Below, piece after piece: positions 45,117 to 56,290 of a DNA stretch of 64,000 bases (position 1 is the first letter of the stretch; every line of letters begins with the position of its first letter). Under the pieces are notes generated by a model. The model was not told where the DNA came from. It did not search any database and saw only the letters and a program-made list of their open reading frames with translations. Both the position numbers and the translations under genes were made by a program. The DNA lies in the NCBI GenBank assembly GCA_032622095.1, contig CP136064.1:149977819-150041818 (forward strand), written 5' to 3'. This stretch comes from Siphonodentalium dalli. Its lineage: Eukaryota > Mollusca > Scaphopoda > Gadilida > Siphonodentaliidae.

Positions 45117-46055
45117 AGGTACTCAATCCGGTTCGATGATACCCATATAATCAGATTCCAACATCATACATTTGTATTTAGAAAGGCTGCTTCAGTTACG
45201 TTATCAGAATTGATTAATTGCCCTAAAATAATGCTAACCACTGTCAACTAAAGTATACAATTGCCTGACATATGTTATTTATCAACATGTTGTTCTACAA
45301 AATTTGGCCTTATTATCAACAGAAAGCCTCTTGATTTTAGAGTTATCCATCTTCATCTGAAATTTGGTCCGAGACCGTGGGCCACTATTAATTCTTGATC
45401 GTGAAAAATAGTATATTTCAAAAATTGATATCTAATAACTCTGAGCTTTGATAGGTGGTGGGTTCCTCGACTCGTACCAAATATCTTTTACCCCCCAAGT
45501 CCAAATAAAGAGTAATGTGCGAGCATTAATTCAGGGGGCCCTTAATCATCAGATTATGCATCTTTAAATTCAAATACAGTTTAAAGATGCATAATCCGAT
45601 TAAGTGCCCCTCATTTGCTATTTACATATACATGTATATGGAATCGGGGGGGGGGGGGTAAAAATATTTTAATCAAGTCGAGGGACCCACCTACATGTAT
45701 CAAAGCTCAGAGTTATTAGATATCAATTTTTGAAATTTTAATATTTATCACCATCGATACTTAATAGTGGCCCAGAAAAATTTGACGAGCCGACGGTCTC
45801 AGACCAAATTGCGGATGAAGATGGATAACTCTAAAATGAAGAGGCTTTGTGTTGATAATAAGGTCAAACTTCGTCGAACAGCATGTTGATAAATATAACG
45901 TATCAGGCGATTTTATACTATACATGTAGTTGACAGTGGTTAGCATTATTTTTGGGCAATTAATCGATTCTGATATTACTGAAGCAGCATTTCTAAAAAA
46001 AATGTTGTTGTTGGAATCTAATTATATGGGGACCATCGAATCTGATTGAGCACCT
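45117..46055. mobile_element. TTAA MITE (AGGTACTCAATCCG family), copy 2, foldback
   Basis: TTAA (45113-45116, 46056-46059) flanks AGGTACTCAATCCGGTTCGA and the inverse TCGAATCTGATTGAGCACCT. The two halves are long inverted copies (TAGAGTTATCCATCTTCATC versus GATGAAGATGGATAACTCTA). The centre has another palindrome (TTATGCATCTTTAAA / TTTAAAGATGCATAA, 45553-45593). 939 bp, noncoding. Confidence 0.9.
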
Positions 46056-46089
46056 TTAATAGTTAGCTATATGAGTTATATACACATAA

Positions 46090-46470
46090 GGCGACACCAA
46101 TTTTTAAGTCCGGTTTACGAACACCTCCTACAACTTTTTTTCCATTTCATGAATTTTTTTTTTACTTTTTTGTCCCAAATTTTTTTTACACGCGTACTGA
46201 TTTTCATGTGCTGTCGCATCCGGTTCTGCTTATGATCATTTGCAGATCCATATTTTCATGACAAGAAATGTCTTGTTTGGTTCAGAATTTCATTCGAAAA
46301 GTTTTTTTTCACAATTTTTGTAAAATTTATGTAAAATTTCAAGATTTACTTGATATAAATTGGGGGGGACAATTTTTTTTATTTTTATTTTTTTCCCCTC
46401 CTGCATCTACTTTTTTTCTCCCCACATCAGCCCACATGTTCGTAAACCAGACTTAAAAATTGGTGTCGCC
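46090..46470 (-). mobile_element. GGCGACACC MITE, copy 2 (TAA duplication)
   Basis: 381 bp, TAA at 46087-46089 and 46471-46473; TIR GGCGACACCAATTTTTAAGT. Reverse orientation relative to 38742-39120, about 90 percent identical by eye. Noncoding. Confidence 0.92.
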
Positions 46471-48056
46471 TAATAGACATTTAAACTTTGAAAATTGTAG
46501 GTTTCCGGATGATAACTTCAGTTTGTGTGATCATATCTGAACCAAATGTGGTATGTAAGTTTATCAGACCAAAATACAGGTCAAGTTCGAATATAGGTGT
46601 GCTCCGCTCATTTTTGCGAGAGTTATGGCCCTTTTTCGACTTAGAATCGTGTTAATTTCTGGTTTCCGCATCATAATTTTAGTTTGTGTGATCAAATCTG
46701 AATCAAATTTGGTATGATAGTTTATTATCCACCATTTCATGGGACACTGGTTGGATTGTTCTGAAATGTAGTATCGGATTTAGGGGACCTTGATATATTT
46801 TTCAGACAAGCTGATGCCCCAAAGAAGCCACTTTTTCTCACATTTGCTGAAATAGTATCCAAAACATCAACATATCAAGAGCCATTAGACTGAATTAGAT
46901 AAAAATATATCACTTGGGTCTGTTTAAGCTGGAAAATACTCAAAAATTTTATAATTTTCTGCTATTATATCTGCATACTAGCCTTTTTGCTGAATCGTGA
47001 ATGCCGGTTATATTGCCGTGTGAAATCCTAGTACCAGATAACATTGGGTATGTACATGTATATAGCATACCACCTGAAAATGGCTTGAATATCACATACC
47101 AAAGCGGGGTGGGGTGTGTGTGACACCCTCCTTGATCATAGTCTGTATTCTACAGGGTATGTTAACTGTTTCGAGTTGGTGCAATTAATGTGATTGTTTA
47201 ATCTCTACCATCTGAAATCTATTTATAGCATATTTTGCTATCTGATCAATATTGCTACTTAGTACTGATATAAAACAGGATAAAGATGGTGTGTCTCTTT
47301 CCTGAATGTTCTGTTTACATGTACATTTGGGGGTTTATGAGTCAAATAATATCAGACAACATGTCCTTCTAACACTAAGAAATAATATGTTCTTATCAAC
47401 CAGGACAAAATATGACTATTTCTGGAGCATTACAGCACATTATTACAAATCTATATTTGTAAGCAGTAAGATAATGACAGGAAACATGTCCTCAGACTAA
47501 GAAATAATTTTTTGGTGTGTATTTCACACCACAGCTCATGTGTATACTCACATTAGTTTATGTCATTCAAAGGGAGAAACCCATTTAGAAAGTTTAAATG
47601 AGACAAAACTACCTCACTGTAGATGTAGTTGCAAGGTACAACATGTACATGTATTCTGGTAAATGACATTGGAACTAAAATAATGATTTTTGTGTCCACC
47701 GGTATGTCATGTACCGGTACTAGTATACATTGCAACTACATGTACATGTAACTTGCCTAACATACCATATACATGTATGAAGAGGGACTTTGCAAGTGTT
47801 TTTTAATCAAAATTTTAACCCAACTCTTGTTGTCAGTAAGTTTTAACCCATGCAGTTTAATGAGTTTATATATTTATATATTACATGTGTTTCTATACAT
47901 GTATTTTATCTTTAGTTAGTTTGTTGTCCTTGAATAAACTTGTATTGCTGCACAATCAGTTTCCTTAATGTTCTATTATACTAAAACAACTCCATTGATA
48001 ACAATACCCCTGCATCCCATCAAAATCTACTTCATTGCCATCCTCATCATTTCACT
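46471..48056. other. Intergenic sequence with a GTTATGGCCC dispersed repeat
   Basis: 46500-46740 contains two TTTCCG-ATAA(C/T)TT-AGTTTGTGTGATCA blocks separated by GAGAGTTATGGCCCTTTTTC. The latter word recurs in the 62.75 and 63.83 kb repeats (AAGTTATGGCCCTTTTTC). No gene is recognised. Confidence 0.55.
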
Positions 48057-48882
48057 TTGGTATCCCCACCCAGGTGTACCTTGGTGTTATTCACCCAGGT
48101 GTTCCTTGGTGTTTCCTACCAATGTGTACCTTGGTGTTTTCTTACCCAGGTGTACCTTGGTGTTTTCTTACCCAGGTGTACCTTGGTGTTTTCCTGCCCA
48201 GGTGTACCTTGGTGTTTCCTTACCTGGGTGTACCTTGGGGTTTTCTAACCCAGGTGCATCTCAATGGGAAATCCACCTGGGTAAGAAAACACCAAGGTAC
48301 ACCGGCGTAAAAAAAACACCAAGGTATACCTGGGTTGGAAACATCAAGGTACACCTGGGTGGGGAACACCCAGGTAGGAAACACCAGGGTACACCTGGGT
48401 GAATAACACCAAGGTACACCTGGGTGGGAAACACCCAGGTAGGAAACACCAGGGTACACCTGGGTGAATAACACCAAGGTACACCTGGGTGGGAAACACC
48501 CAGGTAGGAAACACCAGGGTACACCTGGGTGAATAACACCTAGGTAACCTGGATGGGAAACACCCAGGTAGGAAACACCAGGGTACACCTGGGTAAATAA
48601 CACCATGGTACACCTGGGTGGGGAAACACCCAGGTAGGAAACACCAGGGTAGACCTGGGTGGGAAACACCCAGGTAGGGTACACCTGGGTGTGGTCACCT
48701 GGGTAATTACACCCAGGTTTACCCATACCAGGGTTTTTATCCAGTTTCAGGTGGGTAAATCATGGTAAAACCCAGGTTTCGCGGGGTCTTGATGGTTGGT
48801 GGATGTCTTGGTAGATAGATTTTTACCTGGGTTTCGGCCCAAAAAACCTGGGTGGATTTACCCAGGTACATTTTTATATGGG
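48057..48882. repeat. ACCCAGGT word array, locus 4, self-inverted
   Basis: 48062-48255 reads CCCAGGTGTACCTTGGTGTT in tandem. 48265-48720 reads the opposite strand (AACACCAAGGTACACCTGGG, AACACCCAGGTAGG). The array is therefore inverted about 48260. It ends GTACATTTTTATATGGG at 48866-48882. Long frames on both strands (up to 168 codons, YPGVSYLGVS-type repeats) are artefacts of the array. Confidence 0.92.
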
Positions 48883-49092
48883 TTGCAAGCCCTCGGTGAC
48901 ACCACATTCACACTATATGATCATAGAAATACTATAGATTTGTGCAAGAGCTGCTGATTTAATAAGAAAAACTAGAGCTTCAGGACTGAGACACCAAAGC
49001 TCCAGTAATTACACACCATTTTTTGGACAGGGATGCTGATAATATGAAAATATGTTTTTTTCCCCCTGATTTAAGTCAATAAGTAAACCATA

Positions 49093-49302
49093 CAGTAATG
49101 CTCTAATTAATCGACTCCTTAACCACAGCAGAATTATGGATAACTTTTCAGGATTTAGTCGGAAATATGGCTTGTTGCCATTCATCGGAAAGCTCTCGAG
49201 AGCTTTTCGATGAATGGCAACAAGCCATATTTCCAACTAAATCCTGAAAAGTTACCCATAATTCTGCTGTGGTTAAGAAGTCGATTAAATAGAGCATTAC
49301 TG
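49093..49302. mobile_element. Mariner-like palindromic MITE, copy C
   Basis: 210 bp, TA-flanked (49091-49092, 49303-49304), starts CAGTAATGCTCTAATTAATC, near-perfect hairpin with CTCTCGAGAG at the centre. Confidence 0.93.
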
Positions 49303-49615
49303 TATGAGGTAAGAAAGCCCTCATGCAGTGACAACGCATGCATGTATAGGATATTACCATAGTAAAGGCTAAAATCTGTGCAAAAATACATTAAAAATAT
49401 CATACAAAACATTACTAGAGTTCCGGGAAGGCGACATCAATTCTTTGGATAGAGCGATGCTGATAATATGTAATTAGGGGATTCTCCTTGTTGAACACAT
49501 ACTCACAGTTTGACTGTTGAGTACAGGTCAAAATTAGCCCAATGCTCATCTTGTGTTGCTAGGTGATACACCAGGTCATGCTAATAGTTTATGGGTAGGT
49601 TAGATAGTAGTCACA

Positions 49616-49787
49616 ATTGCGCTTAAGCGCAATTGATTGCGCTTAAGCGCAATTGATTGCGCTTAAGCGCAATTGATTGCGCTTAAGTGCAATTAATTGC
49701 GCTTAAGTGCAATTAATTGCGCTTAAGCGTAAATACCCTATTTGCACTTAAGCACAATATGTGGTATTAGCGCTTAAGCGCAATTCA
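49616..49787. repeat. GCGCTTAAGCGC palindrome array, right end
   Basis: Eight to nine units AATTGCGCTTAAGCGCAATT with variants (GTGC, GCAC arms). Same word as the left array at 32045-32247, confirming that the two ends belong to one element. Confidence 0.95.
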
Positions 49788-49815
49788 TTATTAAATGTGA
49801 ATTTGGCCTCCCATA

Positions 49816-51588
49816 GACATCAACATTTAGAATAGAATAATTAATTTTGGGATCATTCGGGAAAAAAAACATGGCCACCAACGGCCATCTTGGATTTCAA
49901 AATTCAATCCATTAGCACGGGCTGCAGGTCGTACTGTTTGTCTGATCATCATGAAATTTGTCAAGAATGTTAATAATGACATGTAGATGGGAACGAGTCA
50001 TTTTGGGGTCATTCGGCCAAAAAACATGGCCGCCAGCAGCCATTTTGGATTTTACTCTTTGTATGACTAAATCTTTAGCACGGGCTTTAGTCTGATCATC
50101 ATAAAATTTGTCATGGCTGTTGAAATTGGAATTTAGATGGGAACGAGTCATTTTGGGGTCATTCTGACAAAAAACATGGCCGCCAGTGGCCATCTTGGAT
50201 TTAAAAATTTAATCCATTAGCACGGGCCACAGGTCGTACTGTTTGTCTGATCATCATGAAATTTGTCATGGATGATAATATTGACATTTAGATGGGAATG
50301 AGTAATTTTGGGGTTATTCGGCCAAAAAACATGGCCGCCAGCAGCCATCTTGGATTTTACTCTTTGTATGCCTAAATTCTTTAGCACGGGCTGCCGGTCG
50401 TATCTTCAGCCTGATCAACATAAAATTTGTCATGGATATTAACAATGACATGTAGATGGGAACGAGTAATTTTGGGGTCATTCGACGCAAAAACATGGCC
50501 GCCAGCAGCCATCTTGGATTTTACTCTTTGTATGACTAAATTCTTTAGCACGGGCTACAGGTCATACTTTTAGTCTGATCATCATAAAATTTGTCAAAAA
50601 TGTTAATAATGACATGTAGATGGGAACGAGTCATTTTGGGGTTATTCGGTCAATAAACATGGCCGCCAGCAGCCATCTTGGATTTTACTCTTTGTATGAC
50701 TAAATCCTTTAGCACAGGCTACAGGTCGTACCTTTAGTCTGATCATCATAAAATTTGTCATGGCTGTTGAAATTTGAATGTAGATGGGAAAGAGTCATTT
50801 TGGGGTCATTCAGACAAAAAACATGGCCGCCAGTGGCCATCTTGGATTTCAAAATTTAATCCATTAGCACGGTCCACAGGTCGTACTGTTCGTCTGATCA
50901 TCATGAAACTTGTCATGGATGATAATATTGACATGTAGATGGGAACGAGTAATTTTGGGGTTATTCGGCCAAATAACATGGCCGCCGGCAGCCATCTTGG
51001 ATTTTACTCTTTGTATGACTAAATTCTTTAGAACGGGCTACAGGTCGTACTTTCAGTCTGATCATCATAAAATTTGTCAAGAATGTTAATAATGACATGT
51101 AGATGGGAACGAGTCATTTTGGGATCATTTGACCCAAAAACATGGCAGCCATCTTGGATTTTACTCTTTGTATGACTAAATTCTTTATCACAGGCTACAG
51201 GTCGTACTTTTAGTCTGATCATCATAAAATTTGTCAAGAATGTTAATAATGACATGTAGATGGGAACGAGTCATTATTGGGTCATTCGGCCAAAAAACAT
51301 GGCCGCCAGCAGCCATCTTGGATTTTATTCTTTGTATGACTAAATCCTTTAGCACGGGCTACAGGTCGTACCTTTAGTCTGATCATCATTAAATTTTTCA
51401 TGGCTGTTGAAATTGGAATGTAGATGAGAATGAGTCATTTTGGGGACATTCCGACAAAAAAAACATGGCTGCCAGCGGCCATCTTGGATTTCCAAATTCA
51501 ATTCTAAATCTTTCCATTCATTGCTCATCACACAAATTTAACTTCTTCTCAAAGTTGAGCTACAGTGTCATTGACACTTTCATTTGAG
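49816..51588 (+). mobile_element. Helentron-like element, second copy, right piece
   Basis: Continues from 32017: GACATCAACATTTAGAATAG as at 15765, then about 11 units of the 160-bp satellite (CATGGCCGCC at 50024, 50176, 50329, 50494, 50657, 50820, 50978, 51297 and diverged copies). It ends AAGTTGAGCTACAGTGTC...GACACTTTCATTT. Without the insertion the element would be about 1.9 kb. Minus-strand frames (NDPKMTRSHLH repeats) are satellite translations. Confidence 0.92.
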
Positions 51589-52042
51589 ACATTAAAAAAC
51601 GAAATATCTCGTTACACCATTAATCATCATTAATACATAATTTGTGTTTATGAAAGTCTGGTACAGAGCAGTTTGTTTCCAGTACATATTCATTGGAACG
51701 TAAACAATTATTCTCTGACAGAAATCATTTTAATATTGCCTTTCGTAACTGGTTTCCGCGACTCACATATCTCTCACTGCTTAATACTTATAATTAAAAC
51801 AAATGTTCTGTGTTTTGTGTCACTTCTTAATAGCATTCTGTATTCTGCTATTGAAAAGAAAAACAGTTGTAGTATACCTTAAAGGTATGAAGGCCTTTGG
51901 TGGGTATCATGTGAACATATTTCGACCTGTCAAAAACCGCTACAAACGAAATAATATTCAAATATAGACAGACTTTGTTAATATACAAATGAGAAATATC
52001 TCATAAACATTATGTTATAGTCGTAAATTTACCGACTGTTAT
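51589..52042. other. Intergenic sequence, nothing recognised
   Basis: No feature seen apart from the GTTAT target duplication at its right edge. Confidence 0.5.
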
Positions 52043-52575
52043 CAGGTCGGGCACATCCTGAATTCCACTATTATAGCGATATTCCACTATTATAGTGGTA
52101 TTTGACCATTACTGTTTTGTTAATTTGATAAAAGAGGGATAATCCAAAATCATATTTCCCACAAATATTATTCAAAATCAGATCGCACTAACTCGATACC
52201 ATGCATATAGTTTGTCCATGATAATTATTAATCGTGACGGCACACGACAAGCAACTCAATTAGCATGTAATTAGTTTAAATATTGTTATGAAGGAGCGAT
52301 TGAGTCATCCTGCTATTGTCATTTAGAACGGGATATATTAGTAATAGTATAATATTATCGAATATCAAAGCTGGCGCAAAAGATTGCACAACGAATTTTG
52401 TCGGAAGACTGTTCATTCGCTGCGATATTGATATGAGTGACATTTGGCTGTGCACTGGTATGCGCCGTCTTCTATTCCCGACGCAAATAAAGGAAACATG
52501 AATATGTTATAGTCAAATATCACTATAATAGTGGCATTTGGCTATAGTAGTGGAATTCATGATGTGCCTGACCTG
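52043..52575. mobile_element. 533-bp TIR element, GTTAT duplication
   Basis: An inverted terminus of about 64 bp starts CAGGTC(G/A)GGCACATC. It contains CCACTATTATAG palindromic words at both ends (TATTCCACTATTATAGTGG; CCACTATAATAGTGGC). GTTAT flanks at 52038-52042 and 52576-52580. A 5-bp duplication does not settle the superfamily. Noncoding. Confidence 0.82.
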
Positions 52576-52580
52576 GTTAT

Positions 52581-54004
52581 GTAAACAAAGCATAAAAAGT
52601 TACTTTCCTGGTGTTTCTTTATATTATGATGGTAAACATAAAGAGCGTTCTTTGTTGCTCAATTCCTTATTTGGAAATAATAAAGAGCGTTTATACCATT
52701 TGTGTGTGATTAGCCAGTAGCATTATGCTGCCTTCTATAACACAATCACTCTTGTTTAGGTAAAATTTAGTAGGTCTTTATGTAAGCATGATGTTTAAGG
52801 GATAGTGATCGTATATTTGAACCAAAATGTATGCGTTTTAATATTTATCTGTTTACGGTGTTTGGAACAAATATTTTCGACAACTAAACCCTCTCGTCCC
52901 TTTAATATAATTAATATAACATCCCTCATCCAATAATCTCCAAATTGCATATCTTATCTACACGTCACACCGCCCCTCATCATTTGCCAATTGTACACCC
53001 TTTTTTGCTGCTTCTGCTGCAACTGCTCAATTTCTTTAAAAATTATTGAAAAAATGGCCCTCCGGCCTGCGACATTTACCTCTGATTTTTTTTTTCGATC
53101 ATCGGTCCACACCAAAATTGAGCACACGTCCCTATATAATATACCTATTTAAACCGAGTATACACGGTGGTGTAATAGAACAACCATTAATTTAACCGTA
53201 ACCATAGCATATTTCCACGTATACGTGTACGTACGTTTTCACGACAAATCCCCGCTGATCTGTTATTAATGAACCAAACAATTAAATGTCAACACACTTT
53301 GGCCCGCCAATGCTACAGTGTATAAACGTAACGGGGCAAATATGCATATTATATTGACAGCTAACGAGAACATTCATCACCAACAATCTGCTCACCCCTT
53401 TCAGTCCATACGATAGAAACTAAACGATTTGTTACTTCTAATTACCCGTACTTAATTACACTACTTGCGTGTTAATAAAGTACGACCCCCCCCCCCCCAA
53501 TCACAACTAAAGTTGAAACATGGGATTTAGAACATTAATATTCACTCTTACACAGTTCCACATTCAAGGTGTGTCTTGTGTAATCGTATGTCAGTTGTAA
53601 CGTTGTGAAACCGCAACCGAACTGAATTATTCTATTGCTAAATAGTTCATGGGTGACCTGATGCATGCATCTTAGTTTTCTTGTAATGTTATAACGCCAA
53701 ACACATGCATATGGTTATGGTATATCAGCTGGAATAGAGGCTATCGGGTATTAGTCTCTTAGAATGCATTGGAACGCAATGACAGCGTTTTCCAGTCGCC
53801 GAAAGGCGATTGTGAATCCGCATGCAGACATGTGTAGAATAAGTTGTGAAACTTTTGGTGAAGGTTTAACGGAAATTTCAGGACGGTGATGGAAGGGGCA
53901 GTGTAATTGTATAGGGTATATAGACTCAAATGGCTCCCCACTGGCCACTGCTGGCTGCTGCGAATGCGCCATTCAGGATATTTATTGGCCCTTGCTTAAT
54001 GTGA
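52581..54004. other. Intergenic sequence, nothing recognised
   Basis: A pure C run (53487-53499) is the only simple-sequence feature. Overlapping minus frames near 53751-53972 show no motif. Confidence 0.55.
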
Positions 54005-54082
54005 CTATATATTTTGGCACATCTGGATGTTGAGCCTATAGGCTCAACATAGGCTCAACATCCAGATGTGCCAAAATATATA
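54005..54082. repeat. Palindrome with duplicated tip
   Basis: ATATATTTTGGCACATCTGG...TGAGCCTAT is mirrored by ATAGGCTCAACATCCAGATG...AAAATATAT. GGCTCAACATA is duplicated at the tip, so two hairpin registers are possible. Confidence 0.88.
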
Positions 54083-54370
54083 ACTATATATTATATAGTA
54101 GACCTACGGTACATAATTTGGCATTCATGAACGGTCTAGGTCTATATGAAGGCAACGACTGATTTATTTGGATTATGCCCCTATGGATGCACCATCCCAA
54201 CATAACATAGGCTCTAATAGAGAAATTGTTATCAGTTTATCCAGGTTTATCAGTTGATAAGCTCACGCATACACGACCAACTATTCCAGGATGTAGTATG
54301 TATGTTTATCTGCAGATAACTCTCGATCGATATTGACCGGTCACTTGAAATTCCCGGCGACCGAAGTTAC

Positions 54371-54830
54371 CGTCAAAGGGTAAATTTATAGGATGGTAAT
54401 TTCGGTCACTTTTAAATCCCATTTTAAATATTTTTATTCACTTTTATTCAGAAAAAAACATGTCAAAATAATGCTATAAACATCAACAATCAACAAAACA
54501 TTAACATAAATGGTGTATCAATCAGAAAATTTACATTCAGTTCGAAAATAGTGGAGATCCTTAAAGACACACCGTGTGAAATTTTTTAATTTTTGCGAGA
54601 AGATGATTGGTCACGTGGCACACGCAGACAACGGTGTTTGCCAAACGTAATTCCATTGGTCGGTTTGACCACAGGTAACCAATCAGTATGGTGGGTGGTA
54701 TTTTTGTTTTCTACCGACATGCTTCCGCCTGTGTATTGTTTACAATCCGGGAATGCTTGTCAGTTGGAGAAAGTGACCGAATTTACAGACTGACCGAAAT
54801 TACCGGACTTTACTCTATAGGGCCTAGATG
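54371..54830. mobile_element. Possible short-TIR element (GGTAATTTCGGTCA)
   Basis: GTAAATTTATAGGATGGTAA...TTTCGGTCA (about 54380-54411) is the approximate inverse of TGACCGAAATTACCGGACTTTACTCTATAG (about 54792-54821). ACCGAA(A/G)TTACCG also occurs at 54361. No target duplication resolved, so the boundaries are approximate. Confidence 0.5.
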
Positions 54831-55235
54831 CCCGTAATCAGTACAGCGTGTCATTTTACGTCTGTACTTTTGGGGTGAAGGAGAAGATCACTCGATCTTT
54901 TCGACCATCCCGGGCGCTTCGCGCCCATCTACTCACTTTACTTTACGTCTGTACTCAGTACTGACATATAGGACCTCATATAGCAGCCGTGGTTTTAATT
55001 TGTGTAGGCATATGGTAATACCGTATGGTATGGTTTATTTAGATTCCGCCGATTATTTTACGGCGCACCCCCATATGGGGTAATACATGTAAAAAGACTA
55101 TAAATATCAATATAAAACAAAGATAGTTCCTTAAAACATGTAGTCCTGCACAAATTTTTACAGAGCTGGTACAATAGCGCAAAATGTGAGTCCGAAAGTT
55201 CCGAAAGAATTGTTTATGGAGGGTATAAAACATGA
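54831..55235. other. Intergenic sequence with a GGGCGC-TTC-GCGCCC hairpin
   Basis: The hairpin is at 54911-54926, between two TTTACGTCTGTAC direct repeats (54853 and 54943). No gene recognised. Confidence 0.5.
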
Positions 55236-55665
55236 ATTCCAGCGTGACGGAATCACCAAATTTTACGGAATTTCACTTTTCTGTGGCCTATAAAATCTAA
55301 AATTATGACCAGTAGGGTACGTACCGCTTAAAATAAAAAAACATTGTACATACTATACTAAGTTGTTTAGTTATATACAACTATATGTGTATTTAAGTAT
55401 CATCTCACTCTGGGTCAAATTGTGTCCGTGACGGAATCACCAAAAATGTGCCATCAATATATATGAGGGTAGGTCCGTACTATTGAAGAACCCTGCTCAT
55501 TCAGCCAAGCTGACCTGGAAAAAGTTCCCAATTAGTAAAGTAGATACATTATACTTGCAGAAAAAAGCCGCATTGTCACACACTTATGTGTATATTACTA
55601 GTTAACTCGGTTTGTTCGCCGTGACGGAATCACACAACGGGCGTGACGGAATCACCGTGCGATTT
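55236..55665 (+). repeat. Motif island: GTGACGGAATCACC
   Basis: CGTGACGGAATCACCAAA or close variants occur at 55244, 55428, 55621 and 55643. The word is a gapped palindrome (GTGA-CGGAA-TCAC). Spacing is 184, 193 and 22 bp, and the intervening sequence looks unrelated. Confidence 0.7.
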
Positions 55666-56290
55666 TTTTAGGTATAGTTTTTTGTGTAACAAATGCGGAC
55701 ATTGTCATAAAAGCATAAAACTTGGCACAGTTGTATATTAGGTCCCACGTATTATTTTCAGATATGGGGGCAATCACTAAAATACTTTCCATGGCAACGG
55801 TTGCTATGCGACTGTTTTTACCTTAGAAACGGGTTGTTGGTAGGGGTTTAAACCGTCATTTTACTAAAATATATGTGCAAAAAGGGGATACTATGATAAT
55901 TGAGGCAGATTGTGATATGGGAAATGTGACAAAAATAACATTTCCACACATGCCCCACTATTAACCTAGAATGACCATTGAGCTGCTTGAAAATGATATT
56001 TTGGTTCATTTGACCTTATTTGGCAAAACATGAAAATATGCGTTGACTGCGCATGCGCGCATCATTGATCCCCAGTCACACAATATCTGGTGTTTAAGAG
56101 ATTGTATAGTGAGGGCAATGACCATTTCAAAATATATTCATTGGATAGTAATAATGAAATACAGAAGAAGCAACAACATTCCCCGATGACATGACAATGA
56201 TGCAAATACCCATTATCGGTATCCATGGCCGCCTTTTCGTGGAATTCATGAAAACGTGAACTGTCATCATACCGAGTCTTTCAGAGAACA
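55666..56290. other. Intergenic sequence, nothing recognised
   Basis: No repeat unit or gene identified. Confidence 0.5.

Larger units (their letters stand above)
32018..49815. mobile_element. 17.8-kb insertion with TATGGG TIR and GACATC duplication
   Basis: A perfect inverted terminus of 29 bp begins TATGGGAGGCCAAATTCACA (32018) and is mirrored at 49787-49815. GACATC is duplicated at 32012-32017 and 49816-49821. The Helentron-like copy at 15.6 kb reads GTTGACATCAACATTTAG across the same point with one GACATC, a true empty site. Next to each end is an array of AATTGCGCTTAAGCGCAATC. The interior is a mosaic of repeats with no transposase, polymerase or integrase. Its 6-bp TSD and size recall Polintons, but their proteins and AG-type termini are absent. 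It may be a small TATGG-type element (compare 5108-7035) enlarged by later insertions, or one that mobilised a segment. Confidence 0.88.

Noticed and set aside
47968-48726. 144- and 168-codon frames rich in proline, glycine and valine
   Set aside because: Collagen-like appearance comes only from the ACCCAGGT/ACCTTGGT array; multiple frames on both strands are open at once.
32018-49815. Intact Polinton/Maverick
   Set aside because: Length and 6-bp TSD fit, but there is no polymerase B, integrase, ATPase, protease or capsid frame, and the termini are TATGG rather than AG-type.
54901-54930. Rho-independent terminator at GGGCGCTTCGCGCCC
   Set aside because: There is no T tract and the context is eukaryotic; only a short hairpin.
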